A stretch of 64,000 bases of DNA from Saprospiraceae bacterium (GTDB lineage Bacteria; Bacteroidota; Bacteroidia; Chitinophagales; Saprospiraceae). A program made the translations under genes and the position numbers. Shown one piece after another: positions 49,798-58,258 of this stretch (position 1 is the first letter of the stretch; each line of letters starts with the position of its first letter). The notes beneath the pieces are model-generated. The model was given only the letters and a program-made list of their open reading frames with translations, was not told where the DNA came from and made no database searches. The stretch is taken from NCBI GenBank assembly GCA_029263015.1, contig JAJCYI010000187.1:1-64000 (forward strand), read 5' to 3'.

Positions 49798-50293
49798 AGG
49801 TTTGGATTTAGACAGGCATATAGTTCCCCCTGCCCTGACGTGCTCATTTGCAGCAAAGCCGCGTTAGCTATGGACTCGTTGCAGTAGCTTGAAAAGCAAG
49901 GGTTAATGCCAAGTAAAAGTGAATGGGAAGCTGAAAAAGGCAAGTGAAAAGAGGTAAGAAGTGTCTGGGATTCCGCCCTACGATTCCATTAACTAATCCG
50001 GTTTCCTTTAAGTTGTTTTGGTTTTAATTATTCCGCACCTTTGCAGGTGTCTGGGATTCCGTTCTTTAGCGGTTTCCTGAAATATCCTCCCCATTACCGT
50101 GGGGGGGATTGTTTTTCAGGATATTCAAAAACCAACTTTAACAAAACTAAGGGGATTGGCAGTTAAAATTGTTGCAACGGACTTGCAATTGCATTTGCAA
50201 GTGATTTGCAAGCGGTTCGCAAGGAAAAACAATTTTCATTTTTTACCCTTATCCAATTGGGAGTGAGTGGTTTTTTCAAAAAATCTTATCGCT
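49798..50293. promoter_or_regulatory. Divergent regulatory region with repeats and a hairpin
   Basis: 496 bases between divergent transcripts, with no gene. It holds a 15-bp direct repeat GTGTCTGGGATTCCG (49961-49975 and 50047-50061), a strong hairpin (about 50076-50120: CTGAAA and TCCTCCCC arms pairing with GGGGGGA and TTTCAG), and the phased TTGCAA repeats listed next. It must contain promoters for both the membrane-gene operon and the STAND gene. Confidence 0.55.
50172..50222. repeat. Five TTGCAA-type repeats phased at 11-12 bp
   Basis: TTGCAA occurs at 50172, 50183, 50195 and 50206, with a variant TCGCAA at 50217. The spacings of 11, 12, 11 and 11 bp put all copies on one face of the helix, about 70 bp before the STAND-ATPase start. 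Two more copies, also 11 bp apart, lie at 57275 and 57286 near the element's right end. This looks like a cooperative protein-binding array. Confidence 0.6.
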
Positions 50294-51775
50294 ATGGATA
50301 GATTAGACCCTTTCTGGCAAAGTATTGCAACTGACATCATGGACAAATTCCATACAGACCATCCTAGTGGATGGCCAGAAGAGGAAGTTACGGATTTTGT
50401 TTTATTGATGGATGGGAAATTGAAAAAAATAATTCTTGGTGACAGGGGGAAAGCCGCAAAGTGCGGGGTCCGCTTCCACAAAGGAAGGCTAATGACAAGG
50501 GAATGGGTTTTTAATATCCATACAACAACTTGGCGCAGTTATTTTAAACCAAATTATTCCCGAAAAAGTGCCGGACGTTCTACCAATAGAAATTGTTTTG
50601 CCATTTTTTTTGGGTATAAATCTGCCATAGACTATAAAAAGCAGAAGCGTATCCCCACAAGTGAAATAAAAAGTTTCGACCGGCAATTGAAATATATCGG
50701 AAAATCCTACAACCGCTTAATTGGAAGAAAATCTGAAGTTTTAGAACTCATGGCTGCGCTACAAAGCAATGATGGTAAGTGGATCATTGGGATCGACGGT
50801 ATGGGTGGAATTGGCAAAACAGCATTGGCCCAAGAAGTGGCACAACTATGCCTCACTGAAAATTTATTTGAAAAGGTAATTTGGGTTTCAGCGGCAAAGC
50901 CTTTTATTTTTCAGGAGGCCCAATCGGCACACACCAAAATAACCATTGAAAATGTACTTAATACAATTATGTTGGAAATCGCTCCCATTAAAATGGCTGA
51001 CCCTCACCTGAAAGATAAATTGGAACATGTAAAAACCTTATTGCACAACTATAATATTTTATTGGTCCTCGATAACCTGGACACAGCAATAGAGAACCAG
51101 AACAAAATTATTGAAACTTTTCTGACACTTCTTAGGGACAGTCCCAGCAAGGCTGTTTTTACCAGCCGGAAAAGATTTAAATTTGGGGTGTACCATGTAT
51201 CGCTTGTTGGACTGGATCAAAGGAACAAGCACCAAAATTATGATAGTTGCATAGAGTTCATCCATCAAGAAGGAAGGGACAAAAACAGGATGCACATATT
51301 AGATTCGGATATTGGGGCTTTGAACAAGATTGCACAACAAACCGGGGGGTCCCCGAAGGCCATGCAATTGGTCATTGGCCAATTGGGGCATAGGGAACTG
51401 GGATTCGTATTGGGCAAGCTGAAAAATGTTTCAATCCCCCAAAAAAAAATGTACGGGAACGAATATATTCAGTTTTACCAATCAATTTTCTTCTCGTCTT
51501 TTGAGTTACTTTCAAAAGATGTGGTCCCCCTGCTTCTCTTAATGGCCCATTTTGTCCCCAACCTTGGAAGCTCTCCCCAAAACATACAAAATATATTCCA
51601 CAGCTATTCCAAACAAAACAGTGGCAATAAAATTGATTTTGAACAGAGCATAGATGAATTGTGGGAAATGGCCTTTTTGGAGAAAAAATTACAGTCGATT
51701 GAGAAAGTAAAATATTACTTGCACCCACTTACCCAAAATTTTATAAAATCCGATATTGTAAATTTGGCCAATTAG
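50294..51775 (+). CDS. NB-ARC-type STAND ATPase (NLR-like)
   Basis: 493 residues from the ATG at 50294. The N-terminal domain (1-130) is unrecognised and could be an effector or adaptor. The NB-ARC core follows: a linker with YNRLIGRKSEVLELMAALQS, Walker A IIGIDGMGGIGKTALAQEVA (about 170-189), Walker B ILLVLDNLD (about 253-261), a sensor SKAVFTSRKRF, and the GxP-like motif QTGGSPKAMQLVIGQL. The helical winged-helix part ends at the C-terminus, with no repeats. The missing repeats are supplied by the TPR protein encoded 10 bases downstream, so the two together look like a split NLR. It is carried as cargo by the transfer element and is a likely anti-phage or anti-plasmid defence gene. Confidence 0.85.
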   Translation: MDRLDPFWQSIATDIMDKFHTDHPSGWPEEEVTDFVLLMDGKLKKIILGDRGKAAKCGVRFHKGRLMTREWVFNIHTTTWRSYFKPNYSRKSAGRSTNRNCFAIFFGYKSAIDYKKQKRIPTSEIKSFDRQLKYIGKSYNRLIGRKSEVLELMAALQSNDGKWIIGIDGMGGIGKTALAQEVAQLCLTENLFEKVIWVSAAKPFIFQEAQSAHTKITIENVLNTIMLEIAPIKMADPHLKDKLEHVKTLLHNYNILLVLDNLDTAIENQNKIIETFLTLLRDSPSKAVFTSRKRFKFGVYHVSLVGLDQRNKHQNYDSCIEFIHQEGRDKNRMHILDSDIGALNKIAQQTGGSPKAMQLVIGQLGHRELGFVLGKLKNVSIPQKKMYGNEYIQFYQSIFFSSFELLSKDVVPLLLLMAHFVPNLGSSPQNIQNIFHSYSKQNSGNKIDFEQSIDELWEMAFLEKKLQSIEKVKYYLHPLTQNFIKSDIVNLAN

Positions 51776-51785
51776 TTATATTGAC

Positions 51786-52784
51786 ATGCTCACAACTAAA
51801 GAATACCAACAAATTTTTGCAGATACAGGTGATTTCTTTATCAGGTTTTCACTGGATGAGGCAAAGAAACATGCCAACGACTATAAGCTCCTCGAAGAAG
51901 AATATCAAAATATTGAAACTGCAATCTTAAATATTACAGGTTCAAAACAAACGAACAACCTTGATGTTTCCACAAAAAACCTATATCTCTTGGAATTTGT
52001 AATTGCACTAAGCGATTATTGGATTTCAAGAGGGGGGAACCATTGGGATGACCTCGGTTACTTTGCTGGGCTGTTCCAAAAAGATAAGGACCAAAAACAA
52101 AATGAAAAATTATTGCCAAAATTGTTTGAGAAACAGAGCAGGCTCCTTTTTCGCCAAGGGGAATACAATATGGCCAATAAACTTTTGGAGAAAGGGATTA
52201 AATTAGCTGTTTCTGGAAATGATAAATCAACACAGGCCCACCTTCTATATTTGCAGGGAGCCATGGCCCGGAGATTGCATAATTACGATGAATCGCGCAG
52301 GTATTGTAATGAAAGCCTTGATTTGATGCGTATTGTATCAGACCCTTATGGGGAAGCCATCGCATTATATAATTTGGGTGCTGTCGAAGATGAAGATAAA
52401 AAAACATTGGATTTGAAAAAAGCTGAATCATATTTCAATAAAAGTTTGAAATTGTTTCAAAAGCTGGATAAAAAAGAACGGGCTGCAAGGACTAAGATAA
52501 GGGTTGCTAAGATTCTGCACCTGCAAGGTAAAAACTCAGAAGCCTTGAATTTATTGGTTCAGGTCGACCCTATAATAGCTAAGGAAGAATATCCAAGAAC
52601 CTATACCCATCTCCGGCTCATCCATGCAAAGGCAAAACTTGGGCTCAATGAAGTTGAAGCGGCTTTGGATGTTGCGTATGGGGCATTGGGCTTTTCCAAG
52701 TCCAATAATCTTCAAATAGAATCTCAAGACCTAAAACAACTTATTATTACTTGCCAGTCCAAACTAAAAAACAGGACAAATTGA
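51786..52784 (+). CDS. TPR-repeat protein partnering the STAND ATPase
   Basis: 332 residues of helical repeats. Several TPR units can be read: LFRQGEYNMANKLLEKGIKL, ARRLHNYDESRRYCNESLDL, then KKAESYFNKSLKLFQKLDKK and LHLQGKNSEALNLLVQVDPI. The spacing of about 40 residues is of the longer Tetratrico/'NB-ARC-TPR' type. The start lies 10 bases after the STAND gene stop. In one-piece NLRs of this class the TPRs follow the NB-ARC directly, so this is probably the sensor half produced as a separate chain. The first 90 residues are helical without clear repeats. Confidence 0.8.
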   Translation: MLTTKEYQQIFADTGDFFIRFSLDEAKKHANDYKLLEEEYQNIETAILNITGSKQTNNLDVSTKNLYLLEFVIALSDYWISRGGNHWDDLGYFAGLFQKDKDQKQNEKLLPKLFEKQSRLLFRQGEYNMANKLLEKGIKLAVSGNDKSTQAHLLYLQGAMARRLHNYDESRRYCNESLDLMRIVSDPYGEAIALYNLGAVEDEDKKTLDLKKAESYFNKSLKLFQKLDKKERAARTKIRVAKILHLQGKNSEALNLLVQVDPIIAKEEYPRTYTHLRLIHAKAKLGLNEVEAALDVAYGALGFSKSNNLQIESQDLKQLIITCQSKLKNRTN

Positions 52785-52821
52785 ACCTATCCCAACAATT
52801 CACTTCCGCATTTATTAATTT

Positions 52822-53121
52822 CTACATCTGGAAACTGTCATCCTGGTTTTCGTAGGCAATAAACCCTTCTTGTTCAAAACTCAGTTTATCAAGAAATTCG
52901 TCGGCTTCGCCAAAATTTAGAGGGATATTGTCAATTTTTGAACAATCAATGGCGGCCAGGTCAGGGTCCCACTCATTCTCCACTAAAATATTGTAATTTT
53001 GGATCAAGGCCTTAATTTCTATTTTGTGATGTTTACGCGTCAAAAACAAAAACTTCAACAACCTGGAAAAATTTTCATCTCGTGCCTCTTCAAATTCGTT
53101 TTTAATACTATTATTTGACAT
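52822..53121 (-). CDS. Hypothetical acidic protein
   Basis: 99 residues, acidic and helical in the first half (EFEEARDENFSRLLKFLFLT), with a C-terminal acidic stretch (DKLSFEQEGFIAYENQDDSF). It is convergent with the TPR gene (37 bases between stops). No family recognised. It may be an immunity or regulatory gene of the STAND pair, but nothing in the sequence shows this. The region 53122-53477 to its right contains no supported gene. Confidence 0.45.
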   Translation of the reverse strand: MSNNSIKNEFEEARDENFSRLLKFLFLTRKHHKIEIKALIQNYNILVENEWDPDLAAIDCSKIDNIPLNFGEADEFLDKLSFEQEGFIAYENQDDSFQM

Positions 53122-53477
53122 TTAAAATAATGTTGTTTTATGAACATTTATTGCTTTCAATCCTATCAGCGGATTGTTTAGCAAAAATAAAGCTAAAAGT
53201 CAATTCCCGGTTTTGCCCCTGATTTATGACCTCAGAAATGATAAATGGTCACTGATGGTTAAGTCCCTGGTTCAATCAGGAATACAGCTACGAATGTATC
53301 ATTATCAAAGGGGAAATGACTGTTTTTTATCCTATATTACAGTATTGCAGCATAGACAATTACCTTTCAACTATAGATGATTCAATTTTCATTCTTGGAA
53401 ATTAATCGTGTTTACCCTTTCTTAATACATTTCCCGTTATAATACAGCCATATATTAAAGGTGTGGAGGATTGTATT

Positions 53478-54431
53478 GTGGCGGAAGACGGGCCGACTGA
53501 CAAGGGTTTGGTGGACACATTTAAACTTGCCGCCGAAGCGGATATTCAGAACAAAGAAGTAGCGGCTTTGATGGGGGAGGTTGATGAGGAAAGCCCCGGT
53601 ACCTTGCCCGGTGGATTGATCAGCAGACTTGGGCTGACCGAATCCAAGCTGGCTTATTCAATGGAGGAAAAGCGCAAAAAAGGTTTCAGGGACTGGCTTT
53701 TTCGGGAAGCCGTCCGGCGGTCCCTCGAACAGATCAATAGGATCATTGGCGAACTTCAAAAACGGATCGAAGAACTGCTGGAGCGTATGGCGGAGACGGA
53801 GGAACGCTTGTCAAAGCTGGATGAGCAGTACGAAATCCTTGAAGCGGAACTGGAATATTTTCAGGAACAGGGGCTGTTTGATTGTGATAAAAACGGGTGC
53901 TTGAGAAGTTCCAGGGCCGAAACAATCTTGACTGATTGGGAACAAACAACCGGACTGAAAATTGACCGCAGCGACCCGGCCTCTTACGAAACCATACTGA
54001 ACATTCTGGTCGGTATTGAACAGCGCCGGATTGCGCTCAGGCATGGCATGAAAAACGATGCCGCCGAATATGAACGCCGTAAACAGCAGTTGGATGAGGC
54101 TTTACAAATCCGTGATGACCTGCGAAGTGGCGACCGTGTTCAAAATCAAAAAGCCCTTGTGCGGTTTGATGGTTTTTATAGTGATTTTGAAAATGGCTCC
54201 GATAATTCTGTCCCCAATAAAATTGGAGTTGCCCTTGAAAATGACCATTTAGCGGAGGAGGCTTTTGATAAACTTTCTGAAAATCTTGCAGATGGTCTGT
54301 CATTTGGGTTTCCACCGATCAAAGAAAACTTTGCCCAAGCCGTTTCGGAGCATGGGACACCACCCGATAAGGGCGTGACAAAAACGGATACCTTCAAAAG
54401 TCCAATACCGGCAGTGAATCCAAAAAGTTAG
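53478..54431 (+). CDS. Coiled-coil hypothetical protein
   Basis: 317 residues from a GTG at 53478, chosen because GGAGG at 53465-53469 is 8 bases upstream. A GTG at 53463 would start within that signal. Residues about 60-130 form a long coiled coil (EQINRIIGELQKRIEELLER, MAETEERLSKLDEQYEILEA). The remainder is polar, with a Pro-rich tail. No membrane segment or catalytic motif. Composition is that of the GC-richer element. Family not recognised. Confidence 0.55.
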   Translation: MAEDGPTDKGLVDTFKLAAEADIQNKEVAALMGEVDEESPGTLPGGLISRLGLTESKLAYSMEEKRKKGFRDWLFREAVRRSLEQINRIIGELQKRIEELLERMAETEERLSKLDEQYEILEAELEYFQEQGLFDCDKNGCLRSSRAETILTDWEQTTGLKIDRSDPASYETILNILVGIEQRRIALRHGMKNDAAEYERRKQQLDEALQIRDDLRSGDRVQNQKALVRFDGFYSDFENGSDNSVPNKIGVALENDHLAEEAFDKLSENLADGLSFGFPPIKENFAQAVSEHGTPPDKGVTKTDTFKSPIPAVNPKS

Positions 54432-54458
54432 ACAATGGGGGAACGGCATTGTAAACGT

Positions 54459-54977
54459 TCAGTTTTTCTTGTTTTGACCGGCGTTCAGTTTTGGCAAAAT
54501 ATTGTCCTGATAAGCATCCCGCACGAGATTATAAACTTCCCACATTGTTACCGTGTCGGGTCTGGCCCTTTTGATAACAGCATAAGCGGTTCCGTCCGAC
54601 ACAATACCAATGACAGGCCCTATTTCTCCCGGTTTCAAGTCACATAGTATTACCCCTAAACGGTCAAACCCCCTGTGGACTATGGCTTTCAACTGCCCTT
54701 TGGTTTTATCTATAAGTTCCTCATTTCCACCTCTAATAAGGACGACCACAACATGGTTCCGTGAATTTTTAATGGCAGCGACACTGGCCAATACCGGGTT
54801 ATCTCCCCTCATGTCAACGGTACGGATAGTGATTTCATCCAGGCTTTGGGCAAAACTGTTGTGCGGCAGGGCCAACAGTATGGTAAACAGAAGAACAGGT
54901 TTAAGCCAACGGGCAGGTATTGCCGGATGCTTTTGTTGTTGTTCGGGACGGGATGGGATACTTGGACACATAGGCAA
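54459..54977 (-). CDS. Secreted hypothetical protein
   Basis: 172 residues. The N-terminal region has a basic start and a hydrophobic core PVLLFTILLALPHNSFA followed by Q-S, a probable signal-peptidase I site near residue 44 (a start nearer the hydrophobic core is possible). The mature part is an alpha/beta domain (DEITIRTVDMRGDNPVLASV, HVVVVLIRGGNEELI, GVILCDLKPGEIGPVIGIV). It is transcribed towards the coiled-coil gene. It resembles a periplasmic accessory protein. No family recognised. Confidence 0.5.
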   Translation of the reverse strand: MPMCPSIPSRPEQQQKHPAIPARWLKPVLLFTILLALPHNSFAQSLDEITIRTVDMRGDNPVLASVAAIKNSRNHVVVVLIRGGNEELIDKTKGQLKAIVHRGFDRLGVILCDLKPGEIGPVIGIVSDGTAYAVIKRARPDTVTMWEVYNLVRDAYQDNILPKLNAGQNKKN

Positions 54978-55215
54978 TTGTTTATGTGTCCGAAAATTAT
55001 ATATAGTATGCCACGGGCCTGTTTTATGGGAACGGGACCGGGGGCAATGATGGGGTCAATTGCCTATATGACCGGATGAATTCAATGAGAATTTGAAATA
55101 TTGGTGCAAAAAAGTCTTAAAATTGGTTTAATTGAGTCATTTCCCTTGCCTATTTGGCAGAGAATATATAATACTGGGACAGTTAATTCCGTGCCTCCCG
55201 GCCACCAGGTTTATT

Positions 55216-55806
55216 ATGACATACACAACAGATTATTCACTTTTTGACAGGCACGGGCAGCGCAAATACTTGAACAGTCGGGAAAGGAACAGTTTCTATA
55301 CCAGTACAGGACAGTTTCCCTTGGAGATCAAACTGTTCTGCCTGATGGTCTATTTCACCGGGGCCCGGATAAGCGAGATTGCTGACCTAAAGGTGCCGGG
55401 CATAGATTTTTCCAACAGGACGGTCATCATCCAAACGTTGAAAAGGCGGAAAAAAGGTGTTTACAGGCAGGTGCCGCTCCCGGATTTCCTACTGGATGAA
55501 CTGAAAGCATACATAGGCAAAAGGGCAGTGCACCCCGTATATGGCAAGGAGCGGTTGTGGTTCTTTTCGACCCGCACAGCTTCCCGTCATATCAAGGCCG
55601 TCATGCAAAAGGCCGGTATAGAAGGCCACAGGGCCTCTGCCCGTGGGCTACGGCATGGTTTCGCTGTCCAGGCCGTTATGAAAGTGCCCATCACCCAGGT
55701 ACAGGTATGGCTGGGGCATGCCTATCTGCAGACAACTTCAATATATGTCCGGGTGAGCGGTACGGAAGAGCGGGAACTGGCCGAAAAATTATGGGCATCA
55801 GGGTAG
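55216..55806 (+). CDS. Small tyrosine recombinase (catalytic domain only)
   Basis: 196 residues from the ATG at 55216 (the frame extends upstream, but those residues are unlike the family). It has the tyrosine-recombinase catalytic fold without a long core-binding domain: Arg in FTGARISEIADLK, Lys in KRRKKGVYRQVPLP, the box-II region ARGLRHGFAV, where the usual first His of H-x-x-R is Arg, and VWLGHAYLQTTSIYVRV with the nucleophile Tyr. Recombinases of this compact type with a [KR]GLRHGF box accompany plasmids and integrative elements, resolving multimers or moving small cassettes. It is followed by an XRE regulator. It is the integrase nearest to the tRNA-Leu genes at the right end. Confidence 0.85.
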   Translation: MTYTTDYSLFDRHGQRKYLNSRERNSFYTSTGQFPLEIKLFCLMVYFTGARISEIADLKVPGIDFSNRTVIIQTLKRRKKGVYRQVPLPDFLLDELKAYIGKRAVHPVYGKERLWFFSTRTASRHIKAVMQKAGIEGHRASARGLRHGFAVQAVMKVPITQVQVWLGHAYLQTTSIYVRVSGTEERELAEKLWASG

Positions 55807-55847
55807 GACGGGTCATGGGCGGCTGTCATATAGAAAGGGGAAAGCGG

Positions 55848-56126
55848 ATGAAAACAGGTGATGAAAAGCGTATTGACCTGGAAATCGGACAGCGTTTGCT
55901 GGTGCTCCGGCGAATGCGCAAACTTAGCCAGGAAGACCTTGCCGACCAGATCGGCATTTCCTACCAACAGGTCCAGAAATACGAAAAGGGCATGAACCGG
56001 ATCGCTGCCAGCCGTCTCTATACATTTTCACGCATACTGGACATTTCCCCACTTTACTTTTTCGATAACCTGTGCGGTTGCAAAGGGCCCGGATATTATA
56101 CCAATGTTGAAGGTTTGCCGGAATAA
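55848..56126 (+). CDS. XRE-family transcriptional regulator
   Basis: 92 residues from the ATG at 55848, with AGAAAGGGG as ribosome binding site. A standard Cro/C1-type domain: EIGQRLLVLRRMRKLSQEDL, ADQIGISYQQVQKYEKGMNR, IAASRLYTFSRILDISPLYF, then a short tail with two Cys (LCGCKG). The start is 41 bases after the recombinase stop, so it probably belongs to the same transcript and controls it or the transfer genes. The layout fits the common [QK]xxxxEKGxxR[IM] family. Confidence 0.9.
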   Translation: MKTGDEKRIDLEIGQRLLVLRRMRKLSQEDLADQIGISYQQVQKYEKGMNRIAASRLYTFSRILDISPLYFFDNLCGCKGPGYYTNVEGLPE

Positions 56127-56684
56127 GGCTGGGCGGCAAAAAGATATTGGAAAATATAAAAGGAATTGCCCCCCTTCATCAATAACCGGCACTGCAAGGA
56201 TATATGCCCTTTGGCCGTACAGGCCGCACCCCGCCTGTCCGTCCGCCAGGCCAGTGCAGCCAACCCGCACCAGCCGCAAGCCAGCGCACATAGCATTCCG
56301 CCATTGCCGCTGGTTAAAAAACCGGCCCGCCAATTCCTGAAACCAATGGTACACCGTGAACTGTTCCAGGTTTCAGGTCAGGTCTTTTTGCAGTAATGAC
56401 GGGGAGTAAATCCAGGTCTTGTCACAGGGTTCCCAATTGCAATTTTTTGTAAAATGAAAGGGGAAGGCAACTTGCCCTGGCCAAAGACATGCAGGGCCAA
56501 AATATCACCGCTAGACCACCGGAGTGCGGGACATTGGACAGCCACGGGAGGCATCCGCTCTGGGACATGGATGCTTGCCGCATCCCCTTTAAAATTTAAA
56601 ACTTGCTTTTTTTGGCAGAGCGGGTTACTATAGGGACATAGATTGCCATTAGGCACATTCCCCCTTTTCGGAGGGGGAGAACAC
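56127..56684. other. Non-coding stretch with hairpins
   Basis: About 560 bases downstream of the XRE gene without a supported gene. A hairpin of CCCCC and GGGGG arms around 56660-56676 precedes the palindromic terminator. The frames present are short and antisense to each other, with no start signals. Confidence 0.4.
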
Positions 56685-56706
56685 AAAGCCCCCCCGGGGG
56701 GGCTTT
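56685..56706 (-). terminator. Perfect GC-rich palindrome, terminator-like
   Basis: AAAG-C7 at 56685-56695 is followed directly by G7-CTTT at 56696-56706. It lies 8 bases beyond the stop of the PemK-like gene and would fold for either strand. It probably ends that transcript and, from the other side, the XRE transcript. Confidence 0.65.
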
Positions 56707-56713
56707 CCTACTT

Positions 56714-57100
56714 TCAGATCGTGTTTTTGAATGCTGTTTTTATCGCCCCGAACTGCTTCGGGGTCACTTTGCCCATTTGGTTTGAAAGCCTGCGGCTGGA
56801 AAAGGTACGCCCTTGGCTCAACAGGACACTACCGCTTTTTCCCTTGAAATCCATGGCAAAATAGTAGGGGTTGTTGTTTTTGGTGGCCGATCCCAACGGG
56901 AGGCCAAAGAATGTATGGCGGTTGTGCTTGTCCAATACCAGGACAGGCCGCCAGAACTTTTCGCCTTTACCGAAAACTTCATACCCTATGTTCAGGCCGA
57001 TGCTGCACCACCAAATTTCCCGTTCCCTGAATGTTGGCAACCTGGTAGAACTGTCCAGTTCAATTTTGATGCCGTGCCATGTTTGAAAATCTTTGCCCAT
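56714..57100 (-). CDS. PemK/MazF-like endoribonuclease toxin
   Basis: 128 residues. The core matches PemK/MazF: 'REREIWWCSIGLNIGYEVFG' (the usual 'R.GEIw.v..g.n.G.E..k' opening), FWRPVLVLDK, HTFFGLPLGSAT, SVLLSQGRTFSSRRLSNQMG (the 'vl..Q.rtid..Rl...iG.v' signature) and PKQFGAIKTAF. It carries an N-terminal extension of about 24 residues. These toxins cleave mRNA at short motifs. No antitoxin gene is apparent on either side, so it is an orphan or has an unrecognised partner. It is the last gene before the tRNA-Leu and is typical cargo at an element end. Confidence 0.85.
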   Translation of the reverse strand: MGKDFQTWHGIKIELDSSTRLPTFREREIWWCSIGLNIGYEVFGKGEKFWRPVLVLDKHNRHTFFGLPLGSATKNNNPYYFAMDFKGKSGSVLLSQGRTFSSRRLSNQMGKVTPKQFGAIKTAFKNTI

Positions 57101-57274
57101 CTGGTGAGCATGGCATAGAACGGAAGGAATATAAAGTTACGGTCTGCATCATTTTGGATTAAAATATTCAGTCACTTGCCTTTTTACCCGAAAATTGATG
57201 GTCCATCACAATCAATAACTCCATTTAATCCCCTTGGAAAAGGCCAAATGACACCAGATAGACCCAGGACCTGC

Positions 57275-57291
57275 TTGCAAATGGCTTGCAA
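57275..57291. repeat. Two TTGCAA repeats 11 bp apart near the element's right end
   Basis: TTGCAA at 57275-57280 and 57286-57291, the same word and phasing as the five-copy array at 50172-50222. They lie 57 bases before the 3' end of tRNA-Leu(CAG), where arm-type recombinase or excisionase sites are expected if the element is inserted there. Confidence 0.45.
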
Positions 57292-57347
57292 ATTTTCCCC
57301 AAATAAAAAAGAGCTACGATTATTTTTCGTAACCCTTTGATTGTCAG

Positions 57348-57431
57348 TGCCGAAAGGGGGAGTCGAACCCCCACGCCCTCGCGGACACACGCCCCTGAAA
57401 CGTGCGCGTCTACCAATTCCGCCATTTCGGC
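57348..57431 (-). tRNA. tRNA-Leu (anticodon CAG)
   Basis: 84 nt. The acceptor stem GCCGAAA (57431-57425) pairs with TTTCGGC, and the discriminator A is at 57348. The D arm GCGGAATTGGTAGACGC, the anticodon loop TTCAGGG (CAG), a long variable arm typical of class II leucine tRNAs and the T arm GGGGGTTCGACTCCCCC are all intact. CCA is not encoded. Its 3' end faces the mobile element, a common integration site. Cognate to CUG codons. Confidence 0.95.
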
Positions 57432-57442
57432 TAAAACTATTC

Positions 57443-57508
57443 TAAAGTATAAAGGCAAAAGTATAAAGTGATCACATGAATACTTTTTACTTTTGCCTTT
57501 ATACTTTA
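57443..57508. repeat. 21-bp perfect inverted repeat between the tRNA genes
   Basis: Arms at 57443-57463 and 57488-57508, with a 24-base spacer, are exact reverse complements (left arm begins TAAAGTATAAAGGCAAAA). It lies between the two tRNA-Leu genes and could act as a terminator or processing hairpin, or be a small repeated palindromic element of the genome. Confidence 0.7.
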
Positions 57509-57520
57509 TTCTTTAATCAG

Positions 57521-57604
57521 TACCGAAGAGGGGAATCGAACCCCTACTCCCTTGCGGGAACTGGATTTTGAATCCAGCGCGTCTACCAGTTCCGCCACTT
57601 CGGC
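57521..57604 (-). tRNA. tRNA-Leu (anticodon CAA)
   Basis: 84 nt. The acceptor GCCGAAG (57604-57598) pairs with CTTCGGT (first pair G-U), and the discriminator A is at 57521. The anticodon stem CTGGA/TCCAG encloses the loop TTCAAAA (CAA). A class II variable arm and the T arm AGGGGTTCGATTCCCCT are present. CCA is not encoded. Cognate to UUG codons. Confidence 0.95.
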
Positions 57605-57707
57605 TAAAAAATCGTGAGTAATGATTGCTGTTATTTACAAACAATACTTAACTCATTGAAATCAAGGATGTTATACGAAAAAAATAATAGTGGGTATCCT
57701 TGAATGC

Positions 57708-58247
57708 TCAGGCTTCCTGTGAAGCGGCTGCAAATTTATTCAAATTTTCCTGAATTCTCCAAAGGTATTTTTTCTTCAGGTAAAATTCTTTGATTTTTTT
57801 TAACCCTTCTTCTCTTTCAGGATCATCGGGATAGGAAATCAAGATGGGGTTTATTTCCTCAAACAGCCCCTTTTCAAGTCGTTCTACATTTTTTTCTGTT
57901 TGATGGAAAATAGTTTGGTTAAAATCAAATTCCAAATCCATCAAAACTTCATTGATGTCCATCATTTCCATTAAAAAATCCTGGGGTATTTCATTTTTGC
58001 CTTCTCCTTTCAAAACCCCTTTTTGAATTAAGATGTATTCCATCCGAGTATCAAAATTCGAGAGGGTTCGGTATGCCCTATTGTTCAACGTCGCCAATTC
58101 CAAAACTTCGGTTTGCTTTTCCTCAGTTTCAAGTGTAAAAAAGTCGGGGTGGTACTTTTTACTGTTTGATAAAAAGCGTTTCTTCAAATCTGTTTCGTCC
58201 AAATAAAAAGAAACAGGTATTTCGAAAAATTCAAAATAGTTCATCAA
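57708..58247 (-). CDS. hscB: Fe-S cluster assembly co-chaperone HscB
   Basis: 179 residues. An N-terminal J domain with the HPD motif (NSKKYHPDFFTLE, about residues 29-41) and the C-terminal HscB helical bundle (FLMEMMDINEVLMDLEFDFN, then an LERL...-type helix and KEFYLKKKYLWRIQENL). HscB delivers the scaffold IscU to the Hsp70 HscA. It lies 11 bases downstream of rseP on the same strand, so the two are probably cotranscribed. Length and motifs are usual for Bacteroidota. Confidence 0.9.
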   Translation of the reverse strand: MMNYFEFFEIPVSFYLDETDLKKRFLSNSKKYHPDFFTLETEEKQTEVLELATLNNRAYRTLSNFDTRMEYILIQKGVLKGEGKNEIPQDFLMEMMDINEVLMDLEFDFNQTIFHQTEKNVERLEKGLFEEINPILISYPDDPEREEGLKKIKEFYLKKKYLWRIQENLNKFAAASQEA

Positions 58248-58258
58248 TCACAAATTCA

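Noticed and set aside
50172-50222. CRISPR-like array
   Set aside because: The repeated word is only 6 bases with 5-6-base spacers. No cas gene is present. It is a phased protein-binding array instead.
57101-57347. Antitoxin gene for the PemK/MazF-like toxin
   Set aside because: No frame upstream or downstream has the features of a MazE/AbrB or RHH antitoxin.
1-57347. tRNA-Leu(CAG) 3'-end copy as left att site of the element
   Set aside because: I looked for the 3'-end sequence of the tRNA elsewhere in the window and found no convincing second copy, so element limits relative to this tRNA stay undefined.
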